64,000 bases of DNA from assembly GCA_029379385.1 (NCBI GenBank), contig CM055605.1, positions 11,691,001 through 11,755,000 on the forward strand. The letters run 5' to 3'. This document shows positions 24,629 to 37,363 of the stretch, in pieces (position 1 is the first letter of the stretch; the number at the start of each line of letters is the position of its first letter). The translations under genes and the position numbers were made by a program. This stretch comes from Quillaja saponaria. Lineage: Eukaryota > Streptophyta > Magnoliopsida > Fabales > Quillajaceae. The notes beneath the pieces were generated by a model that saw only the letters and a list, made by a program, of their open reading frames with translations, did no database searches and was not told the origin of the DNA.

Positions 24629-25019
24629 TGATAATACAAGATTGTACCAATCCAATAATATTGCAAACAGACTAATCAGAATCATAATTACTATAATTAA
24701 TTCCTATTAATATTATAGTAAATGCCATTATTATTGTAAAGGAAGTTATAACAGACGTCATTCTTATTATAAAGGACGTCATAACTGACGCCATTACTAT
24801 TTTGATTAATATTTCAGCATAAGCTCCCATATAAAGGCACTCAAAACCCTAAAGGAAAGATAAGTTGTTCTCTCAAACCCGACTTTATGCAACTTTTTAG
24901 CTTGTATACTCTGATCAAATATTGACTTTGACATCGGAATTTTTACAAGTCTAAAAGACTGTCCCTTTTCAGGTCAGTCATGTGAAGGACACCTCAATTG
25001 GCTAAATTCATACTTAACA
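24629..25019 (+). repeat. Right LTR (391 bp)
   Basis: Begins TGATAATACAAGATTG and ends TTAACA. It is clearly homologous to 21835-22272, though diverged, which points to an old insertion. Confidence 0.7.
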
Positions 25020-25026
25020 ATTATCT

Positions 25027-26757
25027 ATTAGGAATCGGTGTAAAATATGGCAATCATATGCGCAGCGGAATTTTAAATTTTGATTCCTTTAACCCGAAAT
25101 CACCTTATGATTATATGAAATATCTTAATTCTAGTTTAACAATTAAACAAGAAGTTAGCGAATATGTACCTCTGAGGCTTTCAATTCTTTCGTTATATTC
25201 TTGATTCGGCATTCACTCATTTGTTGATTCATCAAGAGCATAGCAACGACACAGGTGTCTCCTTTCTAAGTGTATCCACACGAACGAATCCAACTAAGTA
25301 TCTTCATACTTGAAGATGAAAGGGGTTACCAAGGGATTCTTTGTGTGCTAGCACAAGTTACCGAATCTCTACCGTAATTTAGAAACTCTCATTGGCCTAA
25401 AATCTATTAGTACGTACAATTATTTTTCTCTTCTGTGTTTTTTTTTTTTTTTAGTTTGTTAATTCTTTTATTTATAAAGACTAGCCACCTCTTTATGTAT
25501 TGGACAATTCTACCACATTAAAGATTATGCTAACATTAGGATTTAATTATAATTAAATCTAATGCCTAACAAACTATAATAATTACATGATTGCCCTAAA
25601 ACTCTCCTTAGTTAAATATCGTCATTTTGTGTGTGACCTTTAAGTTCAAACTATTGATGGCAGTAGGCATGTAACTTTTACATATTTATTACTGGACATT
25701 ATCCAATTAAATTAGAACTCATTCTAATTATTTAAATTAAAACTCTTTTTAATTCACTCTTTAATTAAGATTAATTAATTAATAATATATAGATAATTAA
25801 TTAATTATCAGGGTTTCCTACAAGTTAAGATTGGTACGTAGCAGCACATGATGACTACCCATAATAGTATGAATATGGTTGTGAACCTTTTGAACCTTTA
25901 TGTTAACAGTTACCATGCAATTCAATTCTTCTATCAAACAATGTCCTGATTAAATCTATTTGGGTATGAAAATAATGTCAAATCCTAAATTTAATCATAT
26001 GTGTCTAATCTTAAGATTATAACTTCATTGAGAAAATTAGAAACTCATATTCTTATATCCACCCTGCTATGGCCCACCCTGCTATGGCCATAAACTTTAA
26101 GTTAAATCTTTTATAGACTATTTAGAACATTCTCTCTTTTCTACTAAGAGTGATAGATCCTTTATTACACATTCTCATACCTTCATATACAAGTGATTAT
26201 ACCCAATTACTATTTCTTAGGTGACTCATTAATAGAATCATAAATAGTATCAAAGTATAATGACGTACATACAAGATAACTATGATGTCTCAAGTCAAAA
26301 GACTATTTGCACAACTGTAACATAAGAACCACCTATTAACATGTAGAGAAACTTCATATTGGTGTTCTTAGTTGAGTCAGTTCAGTGAACTCGTTATCTA
26401 ATGAGCACCTACATATGTGTCTTAGTGTCTCATACACAAATGACTATGAGATCAGCCACCATCAACTCTTTAAGTCAACTAGATATGTACGAATCTATTC
26501 GGATTCACTAATACCCTACTTAGTAATTCTATGATTAGAAACATTTAAGAATTAAGCTTAAAAGAAATACATCTCATTAGCATGAGGCTTAGTTCCATTA
26601 CTTTAATTCTTTGGGCTCATGATGGTTAATTAATAACTCTTATACAAGATAATGTTTGCCACTTATATTTATTAATAATATGAATAAGATTCTATATAAA
26701 ATAATATGTCACAACATCACATGCCATTGGCTTTAGGACATACTACTAATATTATCA
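25027..26757. mobile_element. Solo-LTR-like element
   Basis: The left part has AATCATATGCGCAGCGGAA, a phrase typical of the end of plant copia-type LTRs read in reverse. The last ~430 bp (26327-26757) recur at 31754-32185. The end ATTATCA directly abuts the truncated TNL copy. No internal coding region is present. Neither exact borders nor a target duplication could be confirmed. Confidence 0.5.
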
Positions 26758-26759
26758 TG

Positions 26760-27776
26760 TAGGAGTGCCAATGCGTAGATTTTCTTGCTCTAATAAATCA
26801 GAAATATATTTCTATCATAAATAATTCAATCCAAACCTTTCAACTTGCTCACGTACACTGGCAGCAAAGCAATAACTTTCAAATATAGAAGCGAGCTTGG
26901 TAAATACAACATCAGCAATGGTTGTTTTACCTATCCCACCCATGCCCCAAATTCCCACAATACAAACATTTAATGACCCGATCTGCAATAAGGATTCAAT
27001 TTTCACAATGTGTTTGTCAATTCCAACCAAGTCTTTGAAATTGAAGCCTTCTTGGGACGCACGATTCAATTTTAACAAAATGTCTTGGACAACTCTCTTG
27101 ACGAGTTGTGCCTCAGACCTGGTATATACATATACACACACAAGAAAGAACAAACATAAGAGCTCCTAAACAATTTGAAAAAAAAAACATTGAAGCTCAA
27201 ATATATGATCATAACATAAACAAATCTACTCACATAAAATTCACTGAATCCCAACTAGAGAGATTGGCTGCTTCAGTCAAAGCAGCTTTCCACTTTTGCC
27301 GCTTATCCTTGTTGCCCTGAAATATTAATTGCCAATGTTTGGGAAATAGAGCATAACTCCCACACTGTTTCCTTACGTTTGATGGATCTACATGATAGAA
27401 AACAGGGATAACAATCTGTCCATTTTTCTCCTTGGATTCAAGTATTTTCTCGAGTTCATCCAAACACCATTTTGAAGAAGCATAGTTTTTGGAGAAAATG
27501 ATAACAGAAAGCTTTGATTGTTCTATTGCTTTCAAAAGCGATGGAGAGATTTCACCCCCTGTCCAGTTCTTCGTCATCTATGAAAGTTACTATTTGTTTG
27601 CTGCATAGATCCTCATAAAGATGACTGGTAAAGTTGTTGCGAGTGTCTTCTCCACCGAAACTGAGGAAAACATCATGCTTTTTTGGACAAGTAGTGGAAA
27701 GAAAAGCAGAGGGAGTAGAAGTAGCGGGAAGAAGGGGACGAGGAGAAGATCTGAAAAGTGACAACCAAGACTGCAT
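26760..27776 (-). pseudogene. Truncated TIR-NBS fragment of a TNL resistance gene
   Basis: A copy of the first exon and the start of the second exon of the TNL at 33212-37363. The TIR exon runs from 27776 down to about 27230 and includes [21 protein letters not shown] small deletion after DDEELD, near 27560, shifts the frame. The second exon keeps the P-loop GIWGMGGIGKTT but ends at 26760, shortly after RFGLNYL, where it meets the solo-LTR-like element. The kinase-2, GLPL, MHD and LRR regions are all missing. It could at most make a short TIR peptide. Confidence 0.85.
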
Positions 27777-28903
27777 ATTTGTATAATAAGAACAATAAGT
27801 AATAGAATTTGCTAGTTTTTGACAACAAGTAACAGAATTTGCTTATGAATCTGTGAGTCTTAAATCTCTGAAATTCAGAATGATATATACAATTTTTTCA
27901 TTGCTTTTATGAAGCGTCCAAGAAATGACACGACACCAAAGCTGCTCACTAATGTGAAGTAAAGAAAAGTTGAGCACTCCCCAATAATTACTCACTGAAA
28001 CAGAGTTGCTTGCTGAAGACCGTTGCAACAATTGTAAGCAGACGCTATTTCTTTGAATGGTCACCACCTTGAATTTTTTGTCCAAAATGTTGGTCAATGG
28101 AGACTAATCAGAGGTTCTCTGTGTGAGTGGTTATTGGTCAATTTTACTATTGAGCATGAGTAAGTGGGCGGATATTTTTAAGAAATTTGCCACACAAGTT
28201 GGTATGTTTTTGTTTGAAAGTTGGGTTTGTCTTTAACTGCTCTTGACACAAAATAATCATGGATCCTAAATACCACTAGTATAATTGATGTGTATGTTTG
28301 ATCCTTGTCCACAAACAATCAAAGAGAGGAAACCCATTACTGAATGAGTTCTTGGTAGCATTCAAAGCTTGACATAAAAGAGAAGCTTAAATCTCTTCAC
28401 CTAAAATGTTTATATTCTAGACATAACAATTGTAAATTGAAATTTAAGTTACAAATTTCTTGATAATAATTAGAGTACAAACATTCGATTATTGTAAGCG
28501 TAGCTAAGCGTACCTCAGCCTTCAACCCCTTGTAGCAGAGCTTCAAATTCTTTATATACAAATAAGCTGAAGCTGCAACATAGTGCCTATATGATAAATT
28601 GAATATTACAAACTTAAGTACAACACAAGAATTCCAATGAAAATAGCTAGAATTACACAAGAATTTATAGTTATAGCCGATTTAAGAGGAAAACACATTC
28701 TCAAAATTGATCCAAAACTTAAAAATAAATAAATTAATTAATTAATTAAAGAGAGAGGAGAAGCCGGGAGTAGATGCTTATGGAGCAAGTCTGGGTATCA
28801 TTAACCCCATTAAATGGACTAATTCACACACTAACCCATATAAAGAATTTCAGTTCTTCCACTGAATTCAATCAAGGGCAGTAGATTAGTAGTGAACAAT
28901 CCA

Positions 28904-29180
28904 TCAATTCACTTTCATACAGCGCAATGGCAACTCAGTGATTGCCACTACAGAACAAATATCAAACCCAGGTTCTTTCTTTAAGCAATCGTAAACAAGT
29001 GAACATCCTACCAGATTGAAATCAGAACCTAACATACTCCTGTACTCTGACATTGCCCAAAATATAACTGCTTGCTCCTTGATTTCAGAGTAGTCTTCAC
29101 CAAAAAGACGTTTTGCAATAAGGCCCATCAGCACCGCACCAAATGAATAGATGTCACTCGCCAATGAACAATTACCTTTA
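28904..29180 (-). pseudogene. Kinase-like C-terminal exon, left duplicate
   Basis: The minus-strand exon begins after an AG near 29180. It reads LASDIYSFGAVLMGLIAKRL, protein-kinase subdomain IX with the conserved Asp, and later GCSLVYDCLKKEPGFDI up to a stop at 28904. The upstream exons (N-lobe, subdomain VI) exist only beside the right copy at 41669-42059, so this is a severed 3' end. The GLIAKR and PGFDI phrasing recalls the RLK-like ZRK/ZED1 pseudokinase group, though membership is not proven. Confidence 0.6.
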
Positions 29181-31753
29181 AAACATTACAATATTCCAAT
29201 GAGGAACAGTTATCAAATTATTAGTCAAGTAGAAAAGATCAAAACATCAACAGAGCCAATATTGGACAAACAGAATGCTTTGGCACAAAAAATGTTATAC
29301 AAATAATAATGGTATGGGTGAACTTCTGTACTCCATTCTTATATGTATTGTTAGAAAAAAAAAAAAATTGCTTGATAAAATGCAATAAATTCTACCTAGA
29401 CCATGATTTCTGAAATTACAGTATCCATGATAAAGAAAAACATTACTCATTTCATAGTTTAGAGAAGTTATTGCCTTGAGCTTTAATTCAATTCTCATCT
29501 CCAAAAGAATTTGCTCAAATGATTTCATAAGTTGGAGAAATCTTAAGGAATTAATGCAAAATAAAAATAAAAACATACACACACACACACAAGTCGTGTC
29601 AAAACCTAGTTTCACAATGAGAAAACCTGAGAACATAGGCTCAAATTTTTAAAAAGACAACTTGCCTAAGGTATCAAGTACCTCCTTCTCTTTCAAGAAG
29701 AAATTCATGAAATAGATCATCAAACATACACCAAACTAGTGTTTCTTTGGCAGATATGTAGAGTGAGTGACTAGAGAGACCTTCGTTTTAGCTCACATTT
29801 CTTTATGCTTGTCTTGCAGCCCTGTACTTGCATTATCTCTTAGTATATTGAGAGAACATACCAATTAAGGGCTTCAGTTTTGGAGATCTACTAATGAAGA
29901 CAAAATGTACCAAAAAGCCCACCCATAGCCAAAAAAAACCACAGTATACAAAATTGATCATTGTGGATATGATACAATACAGTGTATGTATTAATTTAAG
30001 GGCAAAACACAGTAGTAACACCAATAGTAATAGAGAAAAACGATTCATACCAATAGCTAAATATTATCATTTAACATCATTCTTCCTCCTTTGAAAAAAA
30101 GAAAAGAAAAAGGAAAATAACAGGAACAATGAATATTGAAAACAATCTACGCAAAATGTGATGAGAGTAAAAAACATAACAAAACAAAGAAGGAACATGA
30201 ACAGTATACAAAACAACAATTCAACAACTAATAGCTACAAACTATTGTTTCAATCATTCTGCCGTGGTTAAGAAGAACTCGCCTATGTGGAGACTCTCAT
30301 ATGCTTTCGTAAAATTGTCATTATTAATCTTCCAACTGCAGAGTAGTTCCCACTATTGCATAGCATGGCATGGAGCAATTGTAGTTTACTGCCTGAGCCA
30401 ATGTTCATCCAAAATAGCCACTGCTCCAAACTAGTAACTGAATAGGCGCACTATAAACAATTTGAGAAACTGAAACTTCAGCGGATAAGCCTTAAGAATT
30501 CTGTAGCATATCTTAGAGTATACCTTGGTGCTTAACTGGGTTGAATGGTGAAGTTGCTTAGTTCTTCTACAAGAAAATCTCAGTCTTTTTTATGTTTATG
30601 ATCCTCATAATAGCTGTAGACACATTTCTGCATACCCTTTCTTGATAATGACGTCCTTACCACCCCAAGTGGGAAACCTAATAGTTTTGAATTTCAAACT
30701 CCAGAAGACAACCTTTACTTGCTTATCTTTAAAAGATTCAACTAGTGTATTTCCATGATCGTTGTCGTCATGACACGAGTGCCTATTGAAATCCTATCCC
30801 CGTACATAAAAATGAGGCTTGGAAGTCCAAACAGCAACATGATGAAACTCATAGTCTATCTCTTACATAAAGCTATATGCAATTTTAACTTCAGCACAAA
30901 TGGACTCACATACATAAGCTAGAGGGTTGCACAGCCATCCACGAGTATTACAGCATATTGAATACTCTTGTCTACGTCCAAGTCTGCATTTATCTTCATC
31001 CCCGCAGTTGAGTGGTATTACAGTTCTCAACTCACTAATAAATCATTCATTGCTTACCACGGAGATAGCAGCAGTTAACCAATCATAACAAGTTATGCAT
31101 ATTACACGTATCCCTTCCATGCCATAGGATCATGAACAATTCAATGCTCAGAGAAAGGAGTACAGTGAGACTTGGCTTAGTTATTCCAGGTAGACCATCA
31201 TTTGAAATTCTCAAGTGTCACATATATCATTATATGACTATTTCCATGTCCATGACAGCCAAAAGCTTTATGGATTAATTCTAATTTGAATTGCTGCAGC
31301 AGGCCATCAAACACATTTAGTGTTAGAACACAGTTTCTACTGCTTTGGCCACAATCTCTGCAACCTCTTGCAGCCTTTACCCTCAATACTCAAAAAAGAA
31401 AGAATAAACAATCCAAATAACAAACTTGCTATTATACTAGTTTGAGCTTTGAAGCAAGTAACTCCCACCAAAGCCACATATTACTTTATCTAACATTCCC
31501 ACAAGGCACAAAAATGACCACAAAGACTAAAATGAACTATTAAGAATAATGAATTCCAACTAAGCACCTCTACAAAAACCCAACACTATCCCAAACAAGA
31601 TGAAGAGGGAGATGAGCTTCCTTGAAGATCCTAACATTACAGTCCAATTTAAACAACCAAAATGACTACCAGAAAAAGCACAATGCTGCAAGCACTTAGC
31701 ATCCTTATTCCTCCTAAATCCAACCAAAGCAACAAAATGTCATGAAAGGGCAG

Positions 31754-32185
31754 GACCACCTATTGACATGTAGAGAAACTCCATATTGGTGTTCTTAGTT
31801 GAGTCAGTTCAGTGAACTCATTCTCTAATAAGCACCTACATATCTGTCTTAGTGTCTCATACACAAGTGATTATAAGATTAGCCACCCTCAACTCTTTGA
31901 GCTAACTAGATATGTACTATCTATCCGGATTCACTAATACCCTACTTAGTGATCCTATGATTAGGAACATTTAAGAATTAAGCTTAAAGGAAATACATCT
32001 CATTAGCATAATGCTTATTTCTATTACTTTAATTCTTTGGACTCATGATGGTTAATTAATAACTCTCATACATGATAATGTTTGCCACTTATATTTATTA
32101 ATAATATGAATAAGATTCTACATAAAATAATATGCCACAACATCACATGTCATTGGCTTTAGGACATACTACTAACATTATCATG
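31754..32185. mobile_element. Fragment of the solo-LTR-like element, second copy
   Basis: Homologous in the same orientation to 26327-26757, including GAGTCAGTTCAGTGAACTC and the ending ATTATCATG. The left part of the element is missing. It sits between the end of the left segmental duplicate and the TNL tail relic. Confidence 0.75.
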
Positions 32186-32438
32186 GTGTAATCTTTCAAA
32201 GAAGATCATGCACACTTACCTTTTGCATCATTGACCACTTACTAAGGTACATTCAATTGCAGCCTTTTGTTGACCTCCTTGAATATGATTATAAGGAGAA
32301 AAGAAAATTTGACCTGCTTTCATTTGCTAACTAAAACATTGATAAGAAGAATCAATCTCTAAATTAGGAAAGGAGAAGTTTCACAAGTGAGAAATTCATG
32401 AGATAAATAGCTCTCACTTGATAAGATCAGATAAAAAG

Positions 32439-32965
32439 TCACTTGGGAAATTTTTTTTTATAAAAAAGATAGTGTTGGAAGTAACAGTACTTACTGGAAA
32501 ATGAAATGAGGGTGTCATTTCTTCCTCTTATATCTATCACAGCTCCCAAACTAATCATTTTGTCCCACTCTTTCTGCTGCATCTGTTTCAGGTATATTCC
32601 GACCTTTTTGACCTTGAAAGTGTCAAGATCTTCATCTGGATTCTTGGCTAAATGTGACATTGTGATAACCATTACTGTTGCATCTTGGAAGTGAATGACT
32701 TTTCTATGTCCAGGAATTACTGCTTACAATTGCTTGATCTTTTTCAAAGATTTCATTTGGTTTAGTATCCACAAAAAGAGGAAAACTCTCAATGAAATGA
32801 TCAACAATTTTGATTTCAATTTTATGACCAAACTTTTCCACAGGTATTCAACCCTCAGCATCAAAAACAGCCCATGCTACAAATAAAACCCCGTGAATCA
32901 GTGAAACCTCGATCCTTCGTAGAGGTACTCAAGTGCAAGCCATGCATCTGTCATAATGTTGTCAT
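32439..32965 (-). pseudogene. Second TNL C-terminal (C-JID) tail, degenerate
   Basis: Matches the last exon of the neighbouring TNL along its length. 32900-32965 corresponds to the LDPYSYDN coding part near 33715. 32640-32720 corresponds to the GYHNVTF part near 33320. The frame continues to FKVKKVGIYLKQMQQ, the usual TNL C-terminal phrase, which the intact gene has partly lost. Frameshifts and stops break it. It is the leftover of a second TNL copy lying tail-adjacent to the first. Confidence 0.7.
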
Positions 32966-33211
32966 ACGAATAGGGATCCAACTTTAGGCAATAAATCAAA
33001 AAAAAAAATCTTCAACTTTGGCGATAAGACAAGAATCTTAAAAAGAAAATAAGGTGTTGTTAGAAGTAATATTACTTAGTACTTACTTGACAAATGAAAT
33101 GAGGCGAAGGCGTCAGTCATTTCCTCCTTACAAATCACAGCTTCATCATCCCAGTGGAGTCAGACTCATTTTTTTCATTCTTTTGGCTCTGTGCTCTTCT
33201 TCCTCTGCCTG

Positions 33212-36200
33212 CTAGCTGCTGTTATTATTGTGCTGTGACAATATAATTGGATTTGCTCCAACAGCTTTCACTTTATAGGTGTAATTATTTTTATTAGGAT
33301 GAAGGGGTATTATTGAAAATGTGACATTGTGGTAACCATCACAGTTGTACCATAGACTTTGATGATAACAGTAACCCATCCAGCTTACAATCATATGATC
33401 TTTTTCAAAAACTCTGTTTTCTTCATGATCATCAAAAAGGGTATAACTCGTAATAAGATGATCACCAATTTTGGTTTCCCATTTGAATTCAAAGTTATTT
33501 GCAAGTATTGTATCCTCAATAGCAAAAACTACGCATAAAACAAATTGTATCGTACCCGAGGTTGGAGGAATCCATTCAATAGACAAAGAAGGTCCATTGC
33601 TTTGATAAGGGAACCACTTTGGAATTTCACTTCCTGGAACTTTCACTGTCACTTTAGAAGAGGATTTTTCAACTGAGCAGTACTTTATTGCAATTGCTGT
33701 CTCCCACAAAATGTTGTCATAAGAATAGGGATCCAAGTTCAGACAATTACTAAGATCCATTGTGAAGCCATGATAATCAAAAAAGTAACGGTTCGGTATA
33801 GAGATTGTTTCCCTGGGACTTGACACTGTTGTCAATGATGGGCAATCACTGGCCTCCAAATATAATAGAGATGGTGGAAGATCTGGCAAAGACTGTAGCC
33901 TTTTAGAATCTGATACACGTAAGTCAATCAAATTAATAAGAAGTTTGATGCATGTGGGTATGGTCACAACATTAGACCCAAGCAGTGATAATCTTCCTAA
34001 TGATGACAAGCAGCCAATCTCATTGGGAATTTCTGACAAATTGCCGCAATAATCCATCCTTAGATCTTCCAAAGAACACAAACTCGCTGAAATGGAAGGG
34101 AATTTATTAATTTTGGGACAGTGAGAAATAAGAAACTCCTCGAGATGTTTTAAATTACAAATGCTGTTCGGAATGAAGTCAAGGTTTTTGCAATTGCTCA
34201 AATACAAAGATTTAAGCCCAATCAAATGCTCTAAATGTGAGGGTAGCTCTTCAATCAATGTCCCATTTATACAAAGTTCCCTTAACTTTTTCATGGGCTC
34301 TGTGATCTCTGGGAATTTCTCTAGTCTCAAGCAACCACTGAGATCGAGCTTCCAGAGAGATTTAAACTTGCAAATGTTGCTCGGAAGATTTTGAAGCGAT
34401 TCACAGTCATAAAGATCCAATTTATTTATATTGGTTGATATCACTGGAAACTTCATAAGTTTTCGACACCCACAAAGATTTACTCTCATAAGATTTGTTG
34501 CCTGGGAGAGATCTGGAAATCCAATAAGATGCTTGGAATATCTCAAATCTATTGTTCTCAAATTTGGAATGTACTGAGATACACAACACAAATAAAAATA
34601 AATGCATGTGAGGAAACTTCTTAACTTTTTTCATCAAAGTTTTAATCAAATCATAATCAATAAATCGAAAATTAACTGAAATATTTTTTAAGAGATGTTA
34701 AAAAAATAAACATAAATGTATGTGAGAAAAAATTATATGAATATTAATTCAATTATTAGAAAAATTAAATTCCTCAATTTAAAATTTAAAATAGATCTTT
34801 TTATAAAAACAAATTTTTTTTCTTAAATCCTCAATTATTTTGAAATATTTTTAATAATATCAACTATTTATGTTATATTTTATTTAAATTTAATAATTTT
34901 GACTTGTTTATAATTTGATTTTACAATAATTAACTTTTACAAGTACATAATAGAAAAAATTAAAACCTAGAAAATATTATTATTATTTTGTAAATTCTTA
35001 AAAATAAAAAAAATGGAGCAATTCTTAAAATACCAAAACAGTAAATAATACCCAAACTCAAATTTAGGAAAGTAAAGGGAAAAATATTATCAATATTTAC
35101 CTGAACTCCATCCCAAAGTTTTTCAAGATGGCTATAAGGTAACATAAGTTCGACAAGGTTCTCCATAGAAAGGATCTCCAAGGATCTGCAAGGATATCCA
35201 TACCATTGCAAAACTCTAATTTTATCAGAAAATTTTAGAGGACCTCCTGAAACATGAACTTTTGAGTGGTAGTAGTTATCATTGAAGCGATCAAAATCAT
35301 AAATTCTGAACAATCTCAGATTAGGCATCTGCAAGGCTGAAGCACTAAAATGCAACTCTTTGATTTTCGACAAGCGTAAGAATATACATTCCACTTTGTC
35401 GGTCCCCTGAAATTATATAACTCGCAAATGAAAGCATTTCATCTTAGACTCACTCGGTGTTGAAATAAGAAAAAGAATAAACAATTAAGTATAAGTTATA
35501 TATATATATATATAAACTTGCTAGTGCAGTTTTAATATAGACTCAAGATTTGTGGTAAATGAAGAATTAAAATGAAAAAGAAAACTGTAGATTACCGTAT
35601 TGTTCTTCAACATATGGCAAACATCCTTAACGGACCATAGTCGACTGCGTCTTCCAGGCTCTACAGGAGATTGTTGACGAATAATTTCTCGACCCATTTT
35701 CTTTATCAAATCATGCATGGATATCGCTTTACCGTTGTATAAAATAGATATAAGAGATAAATCAGCAAGAACGCGTATAATCATAATTGCATAGTCACCT
35801 AATATTTCTGTTATATAAGTCAGATCCGTTTGATATGACTCGTTAAAGAAACATGCAATGTCAAGAAAAATAGCCTTCTCTTGGGTATCAAGTCCATCAT
35901 AACTTAACTTCAATACTTTCTGGATATCTTTATGAGGAGAGTCTTTTAGTATCTTCAAAGAACTTTTCCATTCTTCTTTACTTCTGCCATAAAGAAAGGA
36001 GCCCAAAACTTTAAGAGCTAGTGGAATACCATCACAATAATACACCATCCTTTCAGACAATTTTCTGAAATCTTCCACAGGATTATCCTGTTTAAAGGCA
36101 TTCAAACAGAATAGCTGAAAAGATTCGAGAAAACTCATTCCCGGAACCTCGTATATTTCATTAACAGCCTTCACAAGAACCTGCCTGTCTCTACTCGTCA

Positions 36201-37363
36201 CAATGACTCTACTTCCTGAGCCAAAACAACCATCCCCTGAAGTACCAAGTAAGTATTCTAGTTGACTTGAATCATCAACATCATCAAAAACAACAAGAAC
36301 CTTTTTACGGCGAAGCCTTGCCTTCACAAAGGTAGATCCCATACTAGGAGTGCCAATGCGTAGATTTTCTTGCTCTAATAAATCAGAAATATATTTATCT
36401 CGTAAATAATTCAATCCAAACCTTTCAACTTGCTCACGCACACTGGCAACAAAGCAATAACTTTCAAATATAGAAGCGAGTTTGGTAAATACAACATCAG
36501 CAATGGTTGTTTTACCTATCCCACCCATGCCCCAAATTCCCACAATACAAACATTTAATGACCCGATCTGCAATAAGGATTCAATTTTCATAATGTGTTT
36601 GTCAATTCCAACCAAGTCTTTGAAATTGAAGCCTTCTTGGGACGAACGATTCAATTTTAGCAAAATGTCTTGGACAACTCTCTTGACGAGTTGTGCCTCA
36701 GACCTAGTATATATATACACACACACGAAAGAACAAACATAAGAGCTCCTAAACAATTTGAAAAAAAACAAACATTAAAGCTCAAATATATGATCATAAC
36801 ATAAACAAATCTACTCACATAAAATTCACTGAATCCCAACCAGAGAGATTGGCTGCTTCAGTCAAAGCAGCTTTCCACTTTCGCAGCTTATCCTTGTTGC
36901 CCTGAAATATTAATTGCCAATGTTTGGGAAATAGAGCATAACTCCCACACTGTCTCCTTACGTTTGATGGATCTACATGATAGAAAACAGGGATAACAAT
37001 CTGTCCATTTTTCTCCTTGGATTCAAGTACTTTCTCGAGTTCATCCAAACACCATTTTGAAGAAGCATAGTTTTTGGAGAAAATGATAACAGAAAGCTTT
37101 GATTGTTCTATTGCTTTCAGAAGCGATGGAGAGATTTCACTCCCGCTGTCCAGTTCTTCGTCATCTATGAAAGTTTCTATTTGTTTGCTGCATAAAGCCT
37201 CATAAAGATGACTGGTAAAGTTGTTGCGAGTGTCTTCTCCTCCGAAACTGAGGAAGACATCATGCTTTTCTGGACAAGTAGTGGAAGGAAAAGCAGAGGG
37301 AGTAGAAGTAGCGGGAAGAAGGGGACGAGGAGAAGATCTGAAAAGTGACAACCAAGACTCCAT
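33212..37363 (-). CDS. TIR-NB-ARC-LRR-C-JID (TNL) immune receptor
   Basis: Four exons: 37363-36819, 36703-35596, 35406-35101 and 34573-33212. All have GT-AG borders and continuous frame, giving about 1106 residues, normal for the family. TIR spans residues ~33-175 ([12 protein letters not shown]). NB-ARC has P-loop GMGGIGKTT at ~240, kinase-2 VLVVFDDVDD at ~317, RNBS-B GSRVIVTSRD, GLPL as GIPLAL at ~406, FLDIACFF at ~461 and MHD at ~511. LRRs cover ~654-895. A C-terminal jelly-roll (C-JID) domain lies at ~900-1095 with VPGSEIPKWF at ~967. TNLs detect pathogen effectors, and their TIR domain acts as an NADase after oligomerisation. All key motifs are present, so it may be functional. The C-terminus is slightly atypical, ending in an Asn/Ser-rich tail. 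The effector recognised is unknown. Confidence 0.92.

Larger units (their letters stand above)
21835..25019 (+). mobile_element. Non-autonomous gypsy-type LTR element (no protein domains), 3.2 kb
   Basis: Two LTRs in direct orientation enclose about 2.4 kb with no recognisable gag or pol. Both begin TGATAATAC. Both contain ATATAAAGGC/ACATAAAGGG promoter-like blocks and the phrase GATCAAATA(T/C)TGA followed by a Cys-codon-free CAGGT block, as in plant Tat/Ogre-type LTRs. After the left LTR is a degenerate primer site. Before the right LTR is a short purine block, GGGAGACTCG. Tandem repeats precede the 3' LTR, another habit of Tat/Ogre elements. The flanking five bases do not match, so the borders are approximate. 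Confidence 0.7.
26760..31525. repeat. Segmental tandem duplication, left copy
   Basis: Runs collinear at very high similarity with 36345-41545. It covers the TNL 5' half, its upstream region, a kinase-like exon and about 3.3 kb of intron or intergenic DNA. Similarity starts at TAGGAGTGCCAATGCG and ends at ATGACCACA. The right copy has an extra ~425 bp at 39543-39967. There are no other genes in 28100-28900 or 29180-31525; an (AC)n run lies at 29575-29592. Confidence 0.9.

Noticed and set aside
32506..32886. Plus-strand open frames opposite the TNL tail relic
   Set aside because: They are antisense shadows of the degenerate C-JID coding sequence.
34161..34394. Plus-strand 77-codon frame
   Set aside because: Antisense to the LRR exon of the TNL; the minus-strand reading has the motifs.
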